Assembly: GCA_963757125.1 (NCBI GenBank)
Contig: CAVWQP010000009.1
Coordinates: 1 to 64,000 of the forward strand
DNA from: CAVVSD01 sp963757125
GTDB taxonomy: Bacteria; Actinomycetota; Thermoleophilia; Solirubrobacterales; Solirubrobacteraceae
Length of the DNA stretch: 64,000 nucleotides
Direction of reading: 5' to 3'
Shown here: piece by piece, positions 27,243-37,479 of the stretch
Position numbering within the stretch: position 1 is the first letter of the stretch
Layout of the letters: each line of letters starts with the position of its first letter
The notes under the pieces: model-generated
The model's input: only the letters and a program-made list of their open reading frames with translations
The model's database searches: none
What the model was told of the DNA's origin: nothing
Position numbers and translations under genes: made by a program

Positions 27243-28427
27243 CTAGGCCCCGTTGACCTCCACCACGACCGCGTCCCCCTGGCCGCCGCCCGAGCAGATC
27301 GCCGCCACGCCGACCCCGCCGCCGCGCCTGCGCAGCTCGTGCACGAGGCTCGCGAGGATGCGCGCGCCGCTGGCGCCGATCGGGTGGCCGAGCGCGATCG
27401 CCCCGCCGTTGACGTTGACCTTGTCCTCGGTCACGCCGAGCATCCGCATCGAGTTCAGGGCGACGGACGCGAACGCCTCGTTGATCTCCCAGAGGTCGAT
27501 GTCCGCCGGGTCGATGCCGAGCCGGTCGAGCGCGAGCTTCGCCGCGTTCGCCGGGGTGCGGGCGAGGTACGCGTAGTCGTCCGCGACGGCGGCCTGGCCG
27601 AGGATCGTCGCGAGCACCTCGCGGCCGTTGGCCTTCGCCCACTCGTCGGAGGACAGCACGAGCGCGCCGGCGCCGTCGTTGACGCCCGGGCTGTTGCCCG
27701 CGGTGTGCGTCCCGTCGGGGTTGAAGGCGCCCTTGAGCGACGCGAGCTTCTCCAGCGTCGCGTCACGACGCGGCGCCTCGTCGATCTCGACCACGTCCTC
27801 GCTCTTGCGGGACTTGACGGTCACCGGGACGATCTCCTCCGGCAGGCGCCCCTCGTCGGTCGCCTGGATCGCGAGGCGGTGGCTGCGCAGCGCGAAGGCG
27901 TCCATGTCGGCGCGGGTCATCTCGAACTCGGCCGCGACGGCGTCCGCCTCCGCGCCCATGCCCTTGCCGGTGAACGGGTTCGTGAGGCCGTCGTGCATCA
28001 TCGCGTCGAGCGACTTGACGTCGCCCATGCGGAAGCCGAAGCGCGCCCCGGGCAGCAGGTACGGCGCGCTGGACATGGACTCCATGCCACCGGCGACGCC
28101 GACCTCGAGGTCCCCGGCGCGGATCGCCTGGTCGATGATCCCGACGGCGCGGATGCCGGACGCGCAGACCTTGTTGACGGTCTCCGACGGCACCTCCTTG
28201 GGGATGCCGCCCTTGATCTGCGCCTGGCGGGAGGGGACCTGCCCCTGGCCGGCCTGCAGCACCTGACCCATCACGACGCCCTGCACCTGCTCGGGTGACA
28301 CCTCGGCCCGCTCCAGCGCTCCGCGGATCGCGGTTCCCCCGAGCTCGGTGGCGTCGACTGACTTGAATGCCCCGCCCATCTTGCCGAACGGGGTACGCGC
28401 GGTCGCGAGGATCGCGGTCTTCGCCAT
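27243..28427 (-). CDS. phaA: Acetyl-CoA C-acetyltransferase (thiolase)
   Basis: 394 aa from ATG 28427, with AAGGAG at 8-bp spacing; the longer reading to 28448 would lack a ribosome site. Nucleophile Cys88 in NKVCASGIRAV, base His348 in ALGHPIGASGAR and Cys378 in AAICSGGGQGDAVVVEV are in the usual places. NEAFA (here INEAFASVALN) completes the active site. It condenses two acetyl-CoA to acetoacetyl-CoA for PHA, or cleaves 3-oxoacyl-CoA. Here it could serve either the PHA genes or the 3-oxoadipyl route of the adjacent hydroquinone operon. Monocistronic with its own hairpin. Confidence 0.93.
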   Translation of the reverse strand: MAKTAILATARTPFGKMGGAFKSVDATELGGTAIRGALERAEVSPEQVQGVVMGQVLQAGQGQVPSRQAQIKGGIPKEVPSETVNKVCASGIRAVGIIDQAIRAGDLEVGVAGGMESMSSAPYLLPGARFGFRMGDVKSLDAMMHDGLTNPFTGKGMGAEADAVAAEFEMTRADMDAFALRSHRLAIQATDEGRLPEEIVPVTVKSRKSEDVVEIDEAPRRDATLEKLASLKGAFNPDGTHTAGNSPGVNDGAGALVLSSDEWAKANGREVLATILGQAAVADDYAYLARTPANAAKLALDRLGIDPADIDLWEINEAFASVALNSMRMLGVTEDKVNVNGGAIALGHPIGASGARILASLVHELRRRGGGVGVAAICSGGGQGDAVVVEVNGA

Positions 28428-28471
28428 CTCGAAGCTCCTTTCGTGCACGCGGTCGCGTGTTGCCTACCCGC

Positions 28472-29623
28472 TCAGAGGAACGTCTGTCCCTGGCCGCGAT
28501 AGGTCGCCGCGATGCCGACGAGACTATCCCCGGCGAGCAGGTGGAGTGCGTCGAAGCGCTCGCACAGCTCTCCGGCCTTCGCGTGGCGCATCCAGACGCG
28601 GTCGCCGACCCGCAGCCCACGGGCCGCCGGACCGCGCAGCGGCGTCTGCACCTCGCCGGCGCCCTCGGCCCGCAGGAGCCGCAGCCCGGCGGGCTCGTGC
28701 ACCGACGGGAGGCGGTCGCGGCCGGGCGGGCCGGACGCCACGTAGCCGCCGCCGAGGACCGTGACGACGTCGGGCGCGGGACGCCGGACGACGGGCAAGG
28801 CGAACAGCGCCGCGGGCCGCGGCCGGAACGCCCGGTAGCCATCGAACAGGGCCGGCCCCAGGAGACCCGAGCCGGCGGAGAGCTCGGTGACGTCGGGATC
28901 GCCTGCGACGCGCTCGAGCGATCCGGTCCCGCCTGCGTTCACGAAGCGCAGCGGTGCGATCTCGGACACGGCGGCGACGGCCTCCGCGCGGCGCTCGGCG
29001 AGCTCGCCCAGGGACGCACGCTGCATCGCGGCGACGGCGGCGCGGCGGTTCCCGACGCCCGCGATCTGCGCCTCGTAGGCCATCACGCCGACGAGCTCGA
29101 CCCCCGGCCGCGCGGCGATCGCCGAGGCGAGCGCGACCGCAGCGCTCGCCGTGTGGACCGGGGAGCGCCGCACGCCGACGTGCACCCGCGGGTGCGGGCG
29201 CCAGCTCGCGTCGAGCTCCAGGCAGACCCCGATCGTCGCGCCGGCGGGCAGCAGGTCGAGCTGCGCGGTGTCGTCGACGATGAGCGTGATGGCGGCCGCC
29301 GCGGCCGGGTCCGCGGCGAGCCGGGCGAGGGCGCCGCGGTCGACGGTGGGGTAGGCGACGAGGAGGTCGTCGCTCACGCCGAGCCCGTGCAGCCAGAGCG
29401 CCTCGGGCAGCGTGAAGGCCAGGACCCCGGCGAACCCGGGGCGGGCGAGTGCCCGGCGGGTGAGGTCGACGCACCGGACCGACTTCGTCGCCAGGCGGAT
29501 CGGCGTGCCGCCCGCGCGCCGCTCCATGTCCGCGGCGTTGGCGTCGAACGCGTCGAGGTCCAGCAGCGCGAGCGGCGGGTCGAGGTCCGCCGTCGCCGCG
29601 TCGAGGCGCCCGCGCTCGGTCAA
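28472..29623 (-). CDS. Alanine racemase-fold (D-threonine aldolase/D-serine dehydratase-like) PLP enzyme
   Basis: 383 aa from TTG 29623, which overlaps the ligase stop (TTGA). The fold III PLP barrel is clear: IRLATKSVRCVDLTRRALAR holds the PLP lysine at LATKS, as in D-threonine aldolase-type enzymes. A C-terminal D-Ser_dehydrat domain includes ALPVVRRPAPDVVTVLGGGY and a metal-site-like HAKAGELCERF (family HxxxxC). Likely acts on a D-beta-hydroxy amino acid. It is the last gene of an operon with an acyl-CoA ligase and an enoyl-CoA hydratase; the metabolic link is not obvious. Substrate uncertain. Confidence 0.8.
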   Translation of the reverse strand: MTERGRLDAATADLDPPLALLDLDAFDANAADMERRAGGTPIRLATKSVRCVDLTRRALARPGFAGVLAFTLPEALWLHGLGVSDDLLVAYPTVDRGALARLAADPAAAAAITLIVDDTAQLDLLPAGATIGVCLELDASWRPHPRVHVGVRRSPVHTASAAVALASAIAARPGVELVGVMAYEAQIAGVGNRRAAVAAMQRASLGELAERRAEAVAAVSEIAPLRFVNAGGTGSLERVAGDPDVTELSAGSGLLGPALFDGYRAFRPRPAALFALPVVRRPAPDVVTVLGGGYVASGPPGRDRLPSVHEPAGLRLLRAEGAGEVQTPLRGPAARGLRVGDRVWMRHAKAGELCERFDALHLLAGDSLVGIAATYRGQGQTFL

Positions 29624-31134
29624 GACGCGCTGATGAGCGCGTCGGGGTCCGCGGCGGCCCGCTCGCGCAGCTCGGTGCGCCGGATCTTGCCCGACGCCGT
29701 CAGCGGCATCTCCTCGACGAACGCCCAGCGCCGGGGGAGCTTGAACGACGCCAGGTGCTCGCGGCAGTGCGCGACGAGCTCGTCGACGTCGGGGGCCGCC
29801 GCGCTGGGCCTCACGTACGCGACGACCACCTCGCCCCAGCGGTCGTCCGGGAGCCCGACGACGGCCGCCTCGGCGACGGCGGGATGCTCGGCCAGGCACG
29901 CCTCGACCTCCGCGGGCGCGATGTTCTCGCCGCCGCGCTTGATCATGTCCTTCAGGCGCCCCTCGACGCGGACGTAGCCGCGGTCGTCCATCGACGCGAG
30001 ATCGCCGGTGTGCAGCCAGCCGTCGGCGTCGATCGCCCGGGCGGTCTCCTCCGGCAGGTCGTTGTAGCCCCGTGTCACGCGTGGGCCGCGCAGGCACAGC
30101 TCGCCCGTCTCGGCGATCCGCACCTCCGTGTGCGGCAGCGGCCGCCCGACCGTCGTCTCGCGGTCGGCCTGCGCGTCGCTGGGCGACGTCACCATCGCCG
30201 CGCCGCACGTCTCGGTCATGCCGAACGTGATGCTGAGCTTCGCGCCGAAGAACGCCTCGACGCGGCGCACGAACGACGGCTCCACCGTCGAGCCCCCGGT
30301 CATGACGACCTCGACGGCCTCCGTGTCGAGGTCCGCGAAGCCGGGGTGCTCGAGCATCGCGTGCAGGAGCGTCGGCGCCGCCGAGACCATCCCGGGGCGG
30401 TGCTCGGCCATCGCGGCGAGCGTGCGCTCCGCGGTGAACGCGAGCACGACGTGCGGCGCGCACGCCCAGGCGGCGCCGAGCGTCCCGAGGACGTTGCCCG
30501 CGGTGTGGAAGAGCGGCATCGGGTTGATCCACGCCGCGCCGTCGGAGACCTCCTCGCGCGCGGCGAACGCCTCCGCGGTCAGCACCATCGCGCGATGCGT
30601 GATGAGCACGCCCTTGGGGTGCCCGGTCGTCCCCGACGTGTACTGGACCTGGCCGAGCGCGTCCGGGTCGACGGCAGGGAGCGCGGCCTCGCCCGCGTCG
30701 GCGCGCAACGCCTCCCACCCGTCGCCGGGCACGATCGTCTCGCGCAGCAGCGGCAGCTCCGGCGCCAGCGCCGCGACCGACTCGGCCAGACGGTGCCCGC
30801 GGTGCTCCTCGGCGACGAGGATCCCGGCGGCGCCCGACTGGCGCAGGACGAAGCCGAGCTCGCCGCGCCGCAGCAGGGGGTTGACCGGGACGAGCGTCAG
30901 GCCGGCGAGCGCGGTGCCGAACTGCAGGAGCACGAGCTCGGGCCGGTTGGGGATGCAGGCGGCGACGCGCTCGCCCGGCTCGAAGCGCGACAGCAGCGCG
31001 CGGGCGACGAGCTCGCATTCGGCGAGCAGCTCCGCGAACGTCCAGCGCGGACCGTCGGGCGTGTTGGCGTCGACGAGCCCGAGCCGGTCCGGCACGCGCT
31101 CCGCCGCGCGGCGCAGGACGTCGCCGACGGTCAC
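29620..31134 (-). CDS. ANL-superfamily acyl-CoA ligase (FadD-like)
   Basis: 504 aa. AMP-binding signature YTSGTTGHPKGVLITH; core motif TGDLASMDDRGYVRVEGRLK; catalytic Lys region PLTASGKIRRTEL near the end. Acid is adenylated, then joined to CoA. Substrate class is not set by the motifs; acyl-CoA ligases of this size serve medium-chain or aromatic acids. GTG 31134 overlaps the enoyl-CoA hydratase stop (GTGA), and its own stop overlaps the racemase-fold gene, so three genes are translationally coupled. Confidence 0.92.
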   Translation of the reverse strand: MTVGDVLRRAAERVPDRLGLVDANTPDGPRWTFAELLAECELVARALLSRFEPGERVAACIPNRPELVLLQFGTALAGLTLVPVNPLLRRGELGFVLRQSGAAGILVAEEHRGHRLAESVAALAPELPLLRETIVPGDGWEALRADAGEAALPAVDPDALGQVQYTSGTTGHPKGVLITHRAMVLTAEAFAAREEVSDGAAWINPMPLFHTAGNVLGTLGAAWACAPHVVLAFTAERTLAAMAEHRPGMVSAAPTLLHAMLEHPGFADLDTEAVEVVMTGGSTVEPSFVRRVEAFFGAKLSITFGMTETCGAAMVTSPSDAQADRETTVGRPLPHTEVRIAETGELCLRGPRVTRGYNDLPEETARAIDADGWLHTGDLASMDDRGYVRVEGRLKDMIKRGGENIAPAEVEACLAEHPAVAEAAVVGLPDDRWGEVVVAYVRPSAAAPDVDELVAHCREHLASFKLPRRWAFVEEMPLTASGKIRRTELRERAAADPDALISAS

Positions 31135-31901
31135 GTGCCGCTCCAGCGCGGCTCGCGGCGCTCGAGGAACGCCTGCGCGCCCTCGCGCGCGTCCGCGGTC
31201 GCGAGCACGGTCCGCCACGCGGTGGCGCTGTGCTCCCAGGCCTCCGCCTCCGTCAGCCCGCGCGTGCCGCGCACGAGGGCGAGGCTCTCGCGGACCGCCG
31301 CGGGCGCGTTCGCGGCGATCGCGCCGGCGAGCTCGCGCGTCGCGGCAGGGAGCTCGTCGTCGGGGACGACGCGGCTGACGAGCCCGAGCGCGAACGCCTC
31401 GGCGGCGTCGAAGCGCCGCCCGGTGAGGATGATCTCCAGCGCGCGCTTCTCCGGCACGAGCCGGGGCAGGCGGATGGCGCCGCCGGCCGCCGCGACGAGC
31501 CCGCGCGTGACCTCGGGCAGGCCGAACTGCGTCCCGGCCGCGGCGACGACGACGTCGCACGCGAGCGCGAGCTCCAGGCCGCCGGCGAGCGCGTAGCCGT
31601 GCACCGACGCGACGATCGGCGTGGCCCGGGCCATGCTCACGAAGCCGGCGAAGGAGTCCTCGGCGTCGCCCAGGCTCTCGCCCTCGCCCTCGGCGACCGT
31701 CGCGAGGTCCGCGCCCGCGCAGAACGCCCGCCCCGCGCCGCGCAGCACGCCGACGCGCGCGTCGGGATCGGCGTCGAGGCGCCGCACCGCGTCGACGAGC
31801 CCGCGGTTGACCGCGGCGTCGATGGCGTTCAGGCGATCGGGCCGGTTCAGGGTGATGACCCCGACGTGCCCGTCGCGCTCGTAGTCGACGATCTCCTCCA
31901 T
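31131..31901 (-). CDS. Enoyl-CoA hydratase/isomerase family protein
   Basis: 256 aa crotonase. DGHVGVITLNRPDRLNAIDA is the N-terminal signature, AGRAFCAGADL the oxyanion loop with the GAD, and HGYALAGGLELALACDVVVA the second oxyanion segment. The Glu pair of canonical hydratases: FGLPEVTRGLVAAAGGAIRL has one Glu at the second site; the first position (AGADLATVAEGEGES) offers several. It is the first gene of the ligase/racemase operon and acts on acyl-CoAs, consistent with beta-oxidation of a side chain. Divergent from the secreted-protein gene 93 bp away. Confidence 0.9.
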   Translation of the reverse strand: MEEIVDYERDGHVGVITLNRPDRLNAIDAAVNRGLVDAVRRLDADPDARVGVLRGAGRAFCAGADLATVAEGEGESLGDAEDSFAGFVSMARATPIVASVHGYALAGGLELALACDVVVAAAGTQFGLPEVTRGLVAAAGGAIRLPRLVPEKRALEIILTGRRFDAAEAFALGLVSRVVPDDELPAATRELAGAIAANAPAAVRESLALVRGTRGLTEAEAWEHSATAWRTVLATADAREGAQAFLERREPRWSGT

Positions 31902-31994
31902 CGGGGCGGACTCTAATCGGGGTGCGAGATCTCGCACGGCGTCGCTGCCAGAACCCCGCTGGTGGCACGAGCACCCCGTCCGTAGCTTCAGGAC

Positions 31995-32891
31995 ATGTCC
32001 CGGATCAGCCTGCTCGCGGTCGTCGTCGCCGCCGTCCTGCTCGCCCCCGCCGCCAGCGCGAACGCCGCCTGCACGAGCTCCACGCCGTCGGCCACCGCCT
32101 ACACCGATCCGGTGGACGGCGACCTCGGCCTGGCGCCCGAGATCACGACGGTCAAGGTCTCCGTGGACGCGAGCTGCCACTACGTCGTCGATCCCGGGAT
32201 CGCGGCTCCGCTCGCCGACGGCGACGGCGTCTTCGTGTACATCGACTCCGACGGCAACCCCGCCACGGGGGCCGCGGCGATGGGCGGCGCCGACGTCGCG
32301 ATCGTGACGGTCGGGCTCGGTACGTCCGTCTCCCCGCCGGTGCGCGGCGTCTGGAACGGCGAGACCTTCGTCTTCGACGAGACGACGCCGGTCGGCACCG
32401 CCGTCGGCAACGGCGGCTTCTCGGCGAGCGTCGACGCGCTGCCCGTCGCCTCGGGCACGACGACGCGCCTCATGCTCGGCTCGATCCGCGTCACCGACGA
32501 CGACGTCCTCTTCGACTTCGCCCCCGACGCCGGCGCGATCACGCTGCCGGTGACCTGGTCGGCCGCCGCCGCGGCCACGAAGCGCACGGACCTCTACACC
32601 GCCCAGTCGCCCGGCGCCGCCGCGTGCACCGTGCCGCGCACGAAGGGCATGACGATCCGGCGGGCCCGGGCGCGCGTGCGCGCCCACGGCTGCACGGTCG
32701 GCACCGTCGTGCAGCGCGCGTACTCCGCCTCCGTGAAGCGCGGCCGCGTCGTCGGCACGTCGACCGTACGCGGCACCGTCCGCCTCGTCGTCAGCAAGGG
32801 CAGGCGCCCGCGCAAGGCCCACAAGGCCGACGCGAACCCCGTGCTCGCTCGCGCGGCCGCGCTGGTCGCCGCCGACCTGCGCCGTCGCTAG
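31995..32891 (+). CDS. Secreted protein with C-terminal PASTA-like domain
   Basis: 298 aa, signal peptide of about 24 residues (VVVAAVLLAPAASANA). The body is a beta-rich domain with FVYIDSDGNPATGAAAMGGA and VWNGETFVFDETTPVGTAVG, resembling the extracellular 'hydrolase-accessory' domains found next to protease genes. Residues 213-268 (GMTIRRARARVRAHGCTVGT, VQRAYSASVKRGRVVGTSTV) match PASTA repeats, which bind peptidoglycan. A basic tail follows. The stop TAG shares CTAG with the convergent histidine kinase. Likely wall-associated; no enzymatic motif. Confidence 0.8.
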   Translation: MSRISLLAVVVAAVLLAPAASANAACTSSTPSATAYTDPVDGDLGLAPEITTVKVSVDASCHYVVDPGIAAPLADGDGVFVYIDSDGNPATGAAAMGGADVAIVTVGLGTSVSPPVRGVWNGETFVFDETTPVGTAVGNGGFSASVDALPVASGTTTRLMLGSIRVTDDDVLFDFAPDAGAITLPVTWSAAAAATKRTDLYTAQSPGAAACTVPRTKGMTIRRARARVRAHGCTVGTVVQRAYSASVKRGRVVGTSTVRGTVRLVVSKGRRPRKAHKADANPVLARAAALVAADLRRR

Positions 32892-34501
32892 TCGTCGAGC
32901 GGGATCGTCGCGGCGACGAGCGTCCCGGCCCCGGCCGGGCTCTCGATCCGCAGCGTCCCGTGGAGGGCCTCGACGCGGTCGGAGAGACCGCGCAGGCCCG
33001 TCCCGCCCTCGATGTCGGCACCGCCGACGCCGTCGTCGCGGACCTCGACGTGCAGGCAGTCGCCCTCGCGGCGCACGCTGACGCTCGCCTCGGTCGCCTG
33101 GGCGTACTTGGCGATGTTCGTCAGCGACTCGGCGACGAGGTAGTAGGCGGTCGCTTCGACCTGCTCGGCCAGGCGCTCCTGCGGGAGCTCGAGGTCGACG
33201 GGCACGGCGCACCGCCCGGCCAGCGCCTCGACCGCTGCGGCGAGGCCGCGGTCGCTGAGCACGGCGGGGTGGATGCCGCGGGCGAGCTCGCGCAGCTCCT
33301 CCAGCGTGAGCTGCAGCTCACCCGATGCCTGCGAGAGCAGGTCCGTGGCGCGCGGGTCGTCGGCGAGCGCCGTCTGCGCCATGCGCAGCGAGAGCGCCAG
33401 CGCCACGAGCCGCTGCTGCGCGCCGTCGTGGAGGTTGCGCTCGATGCGGCGCCGCTCCTGGTCGCCGGCCTGGACGATGCGGGCGCGCGAGGCGGCGAGC
33501 TGCTCGCGGGCCTCGGCGTTGGAGATGGCCTGTGCGGCGAGCTCCGCGAAGTCGCCGAGGCGCGTCTCGGTCGTCGCCGGCAGGGGCTCCTGGCTGCGCC
33601 GTGCGATCGCGATCGCGCCCCAGACCCGGCCCGCGACGGTGATCGGCGCCGCGACCGCCGACTGCAGGGCGAGCTTGCGCAGCTCCGGGGTGCGCTCCTC
33701 GGAGCCGAGGCGTGACGCGTCGGACCGCGCGGGCCGCCCGCCGAGCAGTGCGTCCTTCGTGGCGGAGAAGCGGTCGATGTGGGCGGTGAGCCCGACCGGC
33801 ACGGGTGCCTCGTCGTCGGAGGACTTCCCGGACACGATCGTCACCTGGTCGCCGTCGAGGCGCAGCAGGCCCGACGTGTCGGTCCGCAGCAGCTCGGCCA
33901 CCTCGTGCACGACGGAGTCGAGGACCTCCTGCTGCGGCGCCTCGGCCGCGACGAGCGTGGCGACGCGCCGCAGCGCGGCCTGCTCGTCGACGAGCGAGCG
34001 CAGCCGCGCCTCGTGGCGGCGGCCCTCGAGCTCGGCGGCGGCGCGCGCGGCGAAGATGCGCAGGGCGGCGAGCTTCTCCTCGTCCGGGTACAGCGGCGTC
34101 TTGGACAGCACGCCGAGGTGGCCGAGGTGGTTGCCGTCGAAGCCGCGCAGCGGCACGGCGAGGTAGCCGTCGAGACCCATCTCGATGACCATGTCGTCGT
34201 CCGGGAAGCGCTCGCGCACGCCGACCGGGTAGGAGACCAGATCGCTCTCGCTGACCTCGGCGCAGGGCGTTCCCTCGAGGCAGTACTCCAGCGACGGGGC
34301 GAGCCTGCCGCCCTCCCAGCAGGCCAGGAACCGCGCGTACTCTCGGTCCTCGGGGACGATCTCGGCGACGAACGCGACGTCGGCGCGGAACGCCAGCGCG
34401 GTGTGCTCGACGAGGCGCTGGAAGAACTCCTCGCCGACCGTTCCTGCCGTCCCCTCGGCGAGGAACCAGAGGAGGTCCTTGTCCTGGGGCGCGATCGTCA
34501 C
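32888..34501 (-). CDS. GAF-domain sensor histidine kinase, NarX/DesK type
   Basis: 537 aa from GTG 34501, no transmembrane helix. Two GAF-like domains (about 1-150 and 175-335; the first with FVAEIVPEDREYARFLACWE, the second ending in a GAF wedge at APITVAGRVWGAIAIARRSQ). HisKA_3 dimerisation helix with His358 in RRRIERNLHDGAQQRLVALA; C-terminal HATPase_c with EVRDDGVGGADIEGGTGLRG, an N/G1-G2 arrangement. A soluble redox- or ligand-sensing kinase. No response regulator gene lies beside it; the nearest NarL-type one is at 37476. Divergent from the ABC exporter. Confidence 0.9.
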   Translation of the reverse strand: MTIAPQDKDLLWFLAEGTAGTVGEEFFQRLVEHTALAFRADVAFVAEIVPEDREYARFLACWEGGRLAPSLEYCLEGTPCAEVSESDLVSYPVGVRERFPDDDMVIEMGLDGYLAVPLRGFDGNHLGHLGVLSKTPLYPDEEKLAALRIFAARAAAELEGRRHEARLRSLVDEQAALRRVATLVAAEAPQQEVLDSVVHEVAELLRTDTSGLLRLDGDQVTIVSGKSSDDEAPVPVGLTAHIDRFSATKDALLGGRPARSDASRLGSEERTPELRKLALQSAVAAPITVAGRVWGAIAIARRSQEPLPATTETRLGDFAELAAQAISNAEAREQLAASRARIVQAGDQERRRIERNLHDGAQQRLVALALSLRMAQTALADDPRATDLLSQASGELQLTLEELRELARGIHPAVLSDRGLAAAVEALAGRCAVPVDLELPQERLAEQVEATAYYLVAESLTNIAKYAQATEASVSVRREGDCLHVEVRDDGVGGADIEGGTGLRGLSDRVEALHGTLRIESPAGAGTLVAATIPLDD

Positions 34502-34527
34502 GGGACGCCGACACTACCGATGGGTCA

Positions 34528-34544
34528 ACCATCTGGTGGATGGT
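34528..34544. repeat. Inverted repeat in the kinase/ABC exporter promoter region
   Basis: ACCATC-TGGTG-GATGGT lies in the 98-bp gap between the divergent kinase (34501) and ABC ATPase (34600) genes. It is flanked by GGTCAA in direct order on both sides (GGGTCAAC, GGTCAAG). It is the only symmetrical element in the gap, so it is a candidate binding site for a regulator of one or both operons; which one is not known. Confidence 0.5.
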
Positions 34545-34599
34545 CAAGTCTGACCAGCTGGGCGATGTGCGGATGGGGCGCGGGGAGCACGCTCCACCC

Positions 34600-35521
<922 letters not shown>

Positions 35522-35525
<4 letters not shown>

Positions 35526-36256
35526 CCGCCACCGCCCGTCTCGCCGCGACCGAATGGCGCCTGCTGCGCCGCGAGCCGCTCGTGCTCGCGTTCGGCTTCG
35601 CGTTCCCGCTCGCGCTGCTCGTGGTCATGGGCCTCGCGTCCAGCGGCCCGGACACCGATCTCGGCGGCATCAGCCTCATCGCGACCTACGTGCCGATCCT
35701 CATCGCGTTCAACCTGTCGATGCTCGGGATCAGCGTGCTGCCCACGGCGATGGCGACCTACCGCGAGCGCGGCGTCCTCAAGCGCCTGCGCACGACCCCG
35801 GTCCCGCCCTGGCGCCTGCTCGCCGCGCAGATCGGCGTGAACACCGTCGTCGCGGTCGGCGCCGTGATCATCGTCCTCGTCGTGGCGGACCTCGCCTTCG
35901 ACGTCTCCCTGCCCGGTCAGGGGCTGGGCTTCGCGCTCGCGTTCGTGCTGACCGGGGCCGCCGTCTTCGCCTTCGGGCTGTGCATCGCCTCCGTCGCGCC
36001 GACCGCGCGGACGGCGAACGTCATCGGCACCCTCGTCTGGTTCCCGCTCATGTTCTTCGCCGGCCTGTGGATCCCGCGCGCGGCGATGGGCGACACGCTC
36101 CGCGCCGTCAGCGACTGGACGCCGGTGGGCGCGGCCGTGGCGTCGCTGCAGGAGGCGATGGCGGGCAGCTTCCCCGAGGCGAAGCACCTGCTCGTGCTGC
36201 TCGCCTACGCGGTGGCGGGCTCGCTGCTGGCGACTAGGCTCTTCCGCTGGGAGTGA
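35522..36256 (+). CDS. ABC-2 type exporter permease
   Basis: 244 aa with six membrane helices, ABC2_membrane type: first at VLAFGFAFPLALLVVMGLAS, then MATYRERGVLKRLRTTPVPP (the amphipathic 'elbow' loop typical of the family), and a last pair near FPLMFFAGLWIPRAAMGDTL. Pairs with the upstream ATPase as a half-size drug or lipid exporter, as in DrrAB-type systems. Starts ATG 35522 inside the ATPase stop; its own TGA overlaps the kinase start. Four genes are therefore coupled. Confidence 0.92.
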
Positions 36257-37479
36257 CGCCGAGCATGAAGGGATCGCGGTTCGAGGAGTGGGAGCAACGC
36301 GAGGCGGGCGTCCTCGGCACGCTGCCGTTCGTCCTCCTCGCGATCTGCCTCGCCGTCTCGTTCCTCATCGGCGAGGCCGACACGAACGCCCCGCTCTGGG
36401 TCCTCAGCGTCGTCTCGGTGGCGACGGCGGCCTGGATGCTGTGGTGGACCGTGCTGCACCGCGACTGGCGCGAGCGCCCGCGGCTCATGGTCGTGTACTT
36501 CGCGGGCCTGATCCCGCTCATGGCGGCGCTCGTGATCATCGCCCCCTGGTACGGGTTCTTCACGTTCACCGGCTACTTCGCCGTCGTGCTGCTGCCGGAG
36601 CGCGTGTGGCCGGTCGGCGTGGCGCTGGTCGCCCTCGTCACGGCCACCTCGCAGAACGGCGGCCTGCCCACCGGCAGCGCGGGCTCGATCGTCATCTACG
36701 CGCTCATCATCATCGTGAACGTCGGAGTGGCGAGCGCGATCATGTTCTTCGCGTACGTCGGCGAGCAGGGCCACCAGCGGCGGGCGCAGCTCGTGGAGGA
36801 GCTGGAGGCGACGCTGCGCGAGAACGAGGCGCTGCAGGAGCAGCTCGTCGCGCGGGCGCGCGAGGACGGCGTCGTCGACGAGCGCCAGCGCATGGCGCGC
36901 GAGCTGCACGACACGCTCGCGCAGGGGCTCGCCGGGATCATCACGCAGCTCGAGGCTGCCGAGCAGGCGCGCGACGACGGCGACTGGCGCCGGCACGTCG
37001 ACGCCGCCCGTGACCTCGCGCGCGAGAGCCTGACCGCCGCCCGGCGGTCCGTGCACGCGATGCGGCCCGAGCCGCTGGAGGACGCGCGGCTCGCCGACGC
37101 CCTGGCGGCCGAGGCCCGGCGCTGGAGCGAGCTGCAGGGCGTCCGCGCGGACGTCACGACGACCGGCGAGACGCGGTCGCTGCCTCCCGACGTCGAGGTG
37201 ACGCTGCTTCGGGCGGCGCAGGAGGCGCTCGCGAACGTCGCCAAGCACGCCTCCGCCGAGCGCGTCGGGCTCACGCTCTCCTACATGGACGACGTCGTCA
37301 CCCTGGACGTGCGCGACGACGGCGTCGGCTTCCACGTCAACGGCTACGGCGAGGGTCACGACGACGGCGGGTTCGGCCTGCTCGGGATGCGCCAGCGGGT
37401 CGGCCTCATCCACGGCACGCTCGCCATCGAGTCCGAGCCGGGCGGCGGGACCGCGATCTCCGTGAGCGTGCCGACATGA
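36253..37479 (+). CDS. Membrane sensor histidine kinase (NarL/LiaS-like), exporter operon
   Basis: 408 aa. Five or six N-terminal membrane helices (about 24-165) with very short loops, so sensing is in the membrane, like LiaS/DesK kinases that detect envelope stress. Coiled coil 175-205, then HisKA_3 with His219 in RMARELHDTLAQGLAGIITQ and HATPase_c (VRDDGVGFHVNGYGEGHDDG). GTG 36253 overlaps the permease stop by 4 bp; ATG 36265 is the alternative start. Paired with the response regulator that follows. Confidence 0.92.
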   Translation: MTPSMKGSRFEEWEQREAGVLGTLPFVLLAICLAVSFLIGEADTNAPLWVLSVVSVATAAWMLWWTVLHRDWRERPRLMVVYFAGLIPLMAALVIIAPWYGFFTFTGYFAVVLLPERVWPVGVALVALVTATSQNGGLPTGSAGSIVIYALIIIVNVGVASAIMFFAYVGEQGHQRRAQLVEELEATLRENEALQEQLVARAREDGVVDERQRMARELHDTLAQGLAGIITQLEAAEQARDDGDWRRHVDAARDLARESLTAARRSVHAMRPEPLEDARLADALAAEARRWSELQGVRADVTTTGETRSLPPDVEVTLLRAAQEALANVAKHASAERVGLTLSYMDDVVTLDVRDDGVGFHVNGYGEGHDDGGFGLLGMRQRVGLIHGTLAIESEPGGGTAISVSVPT

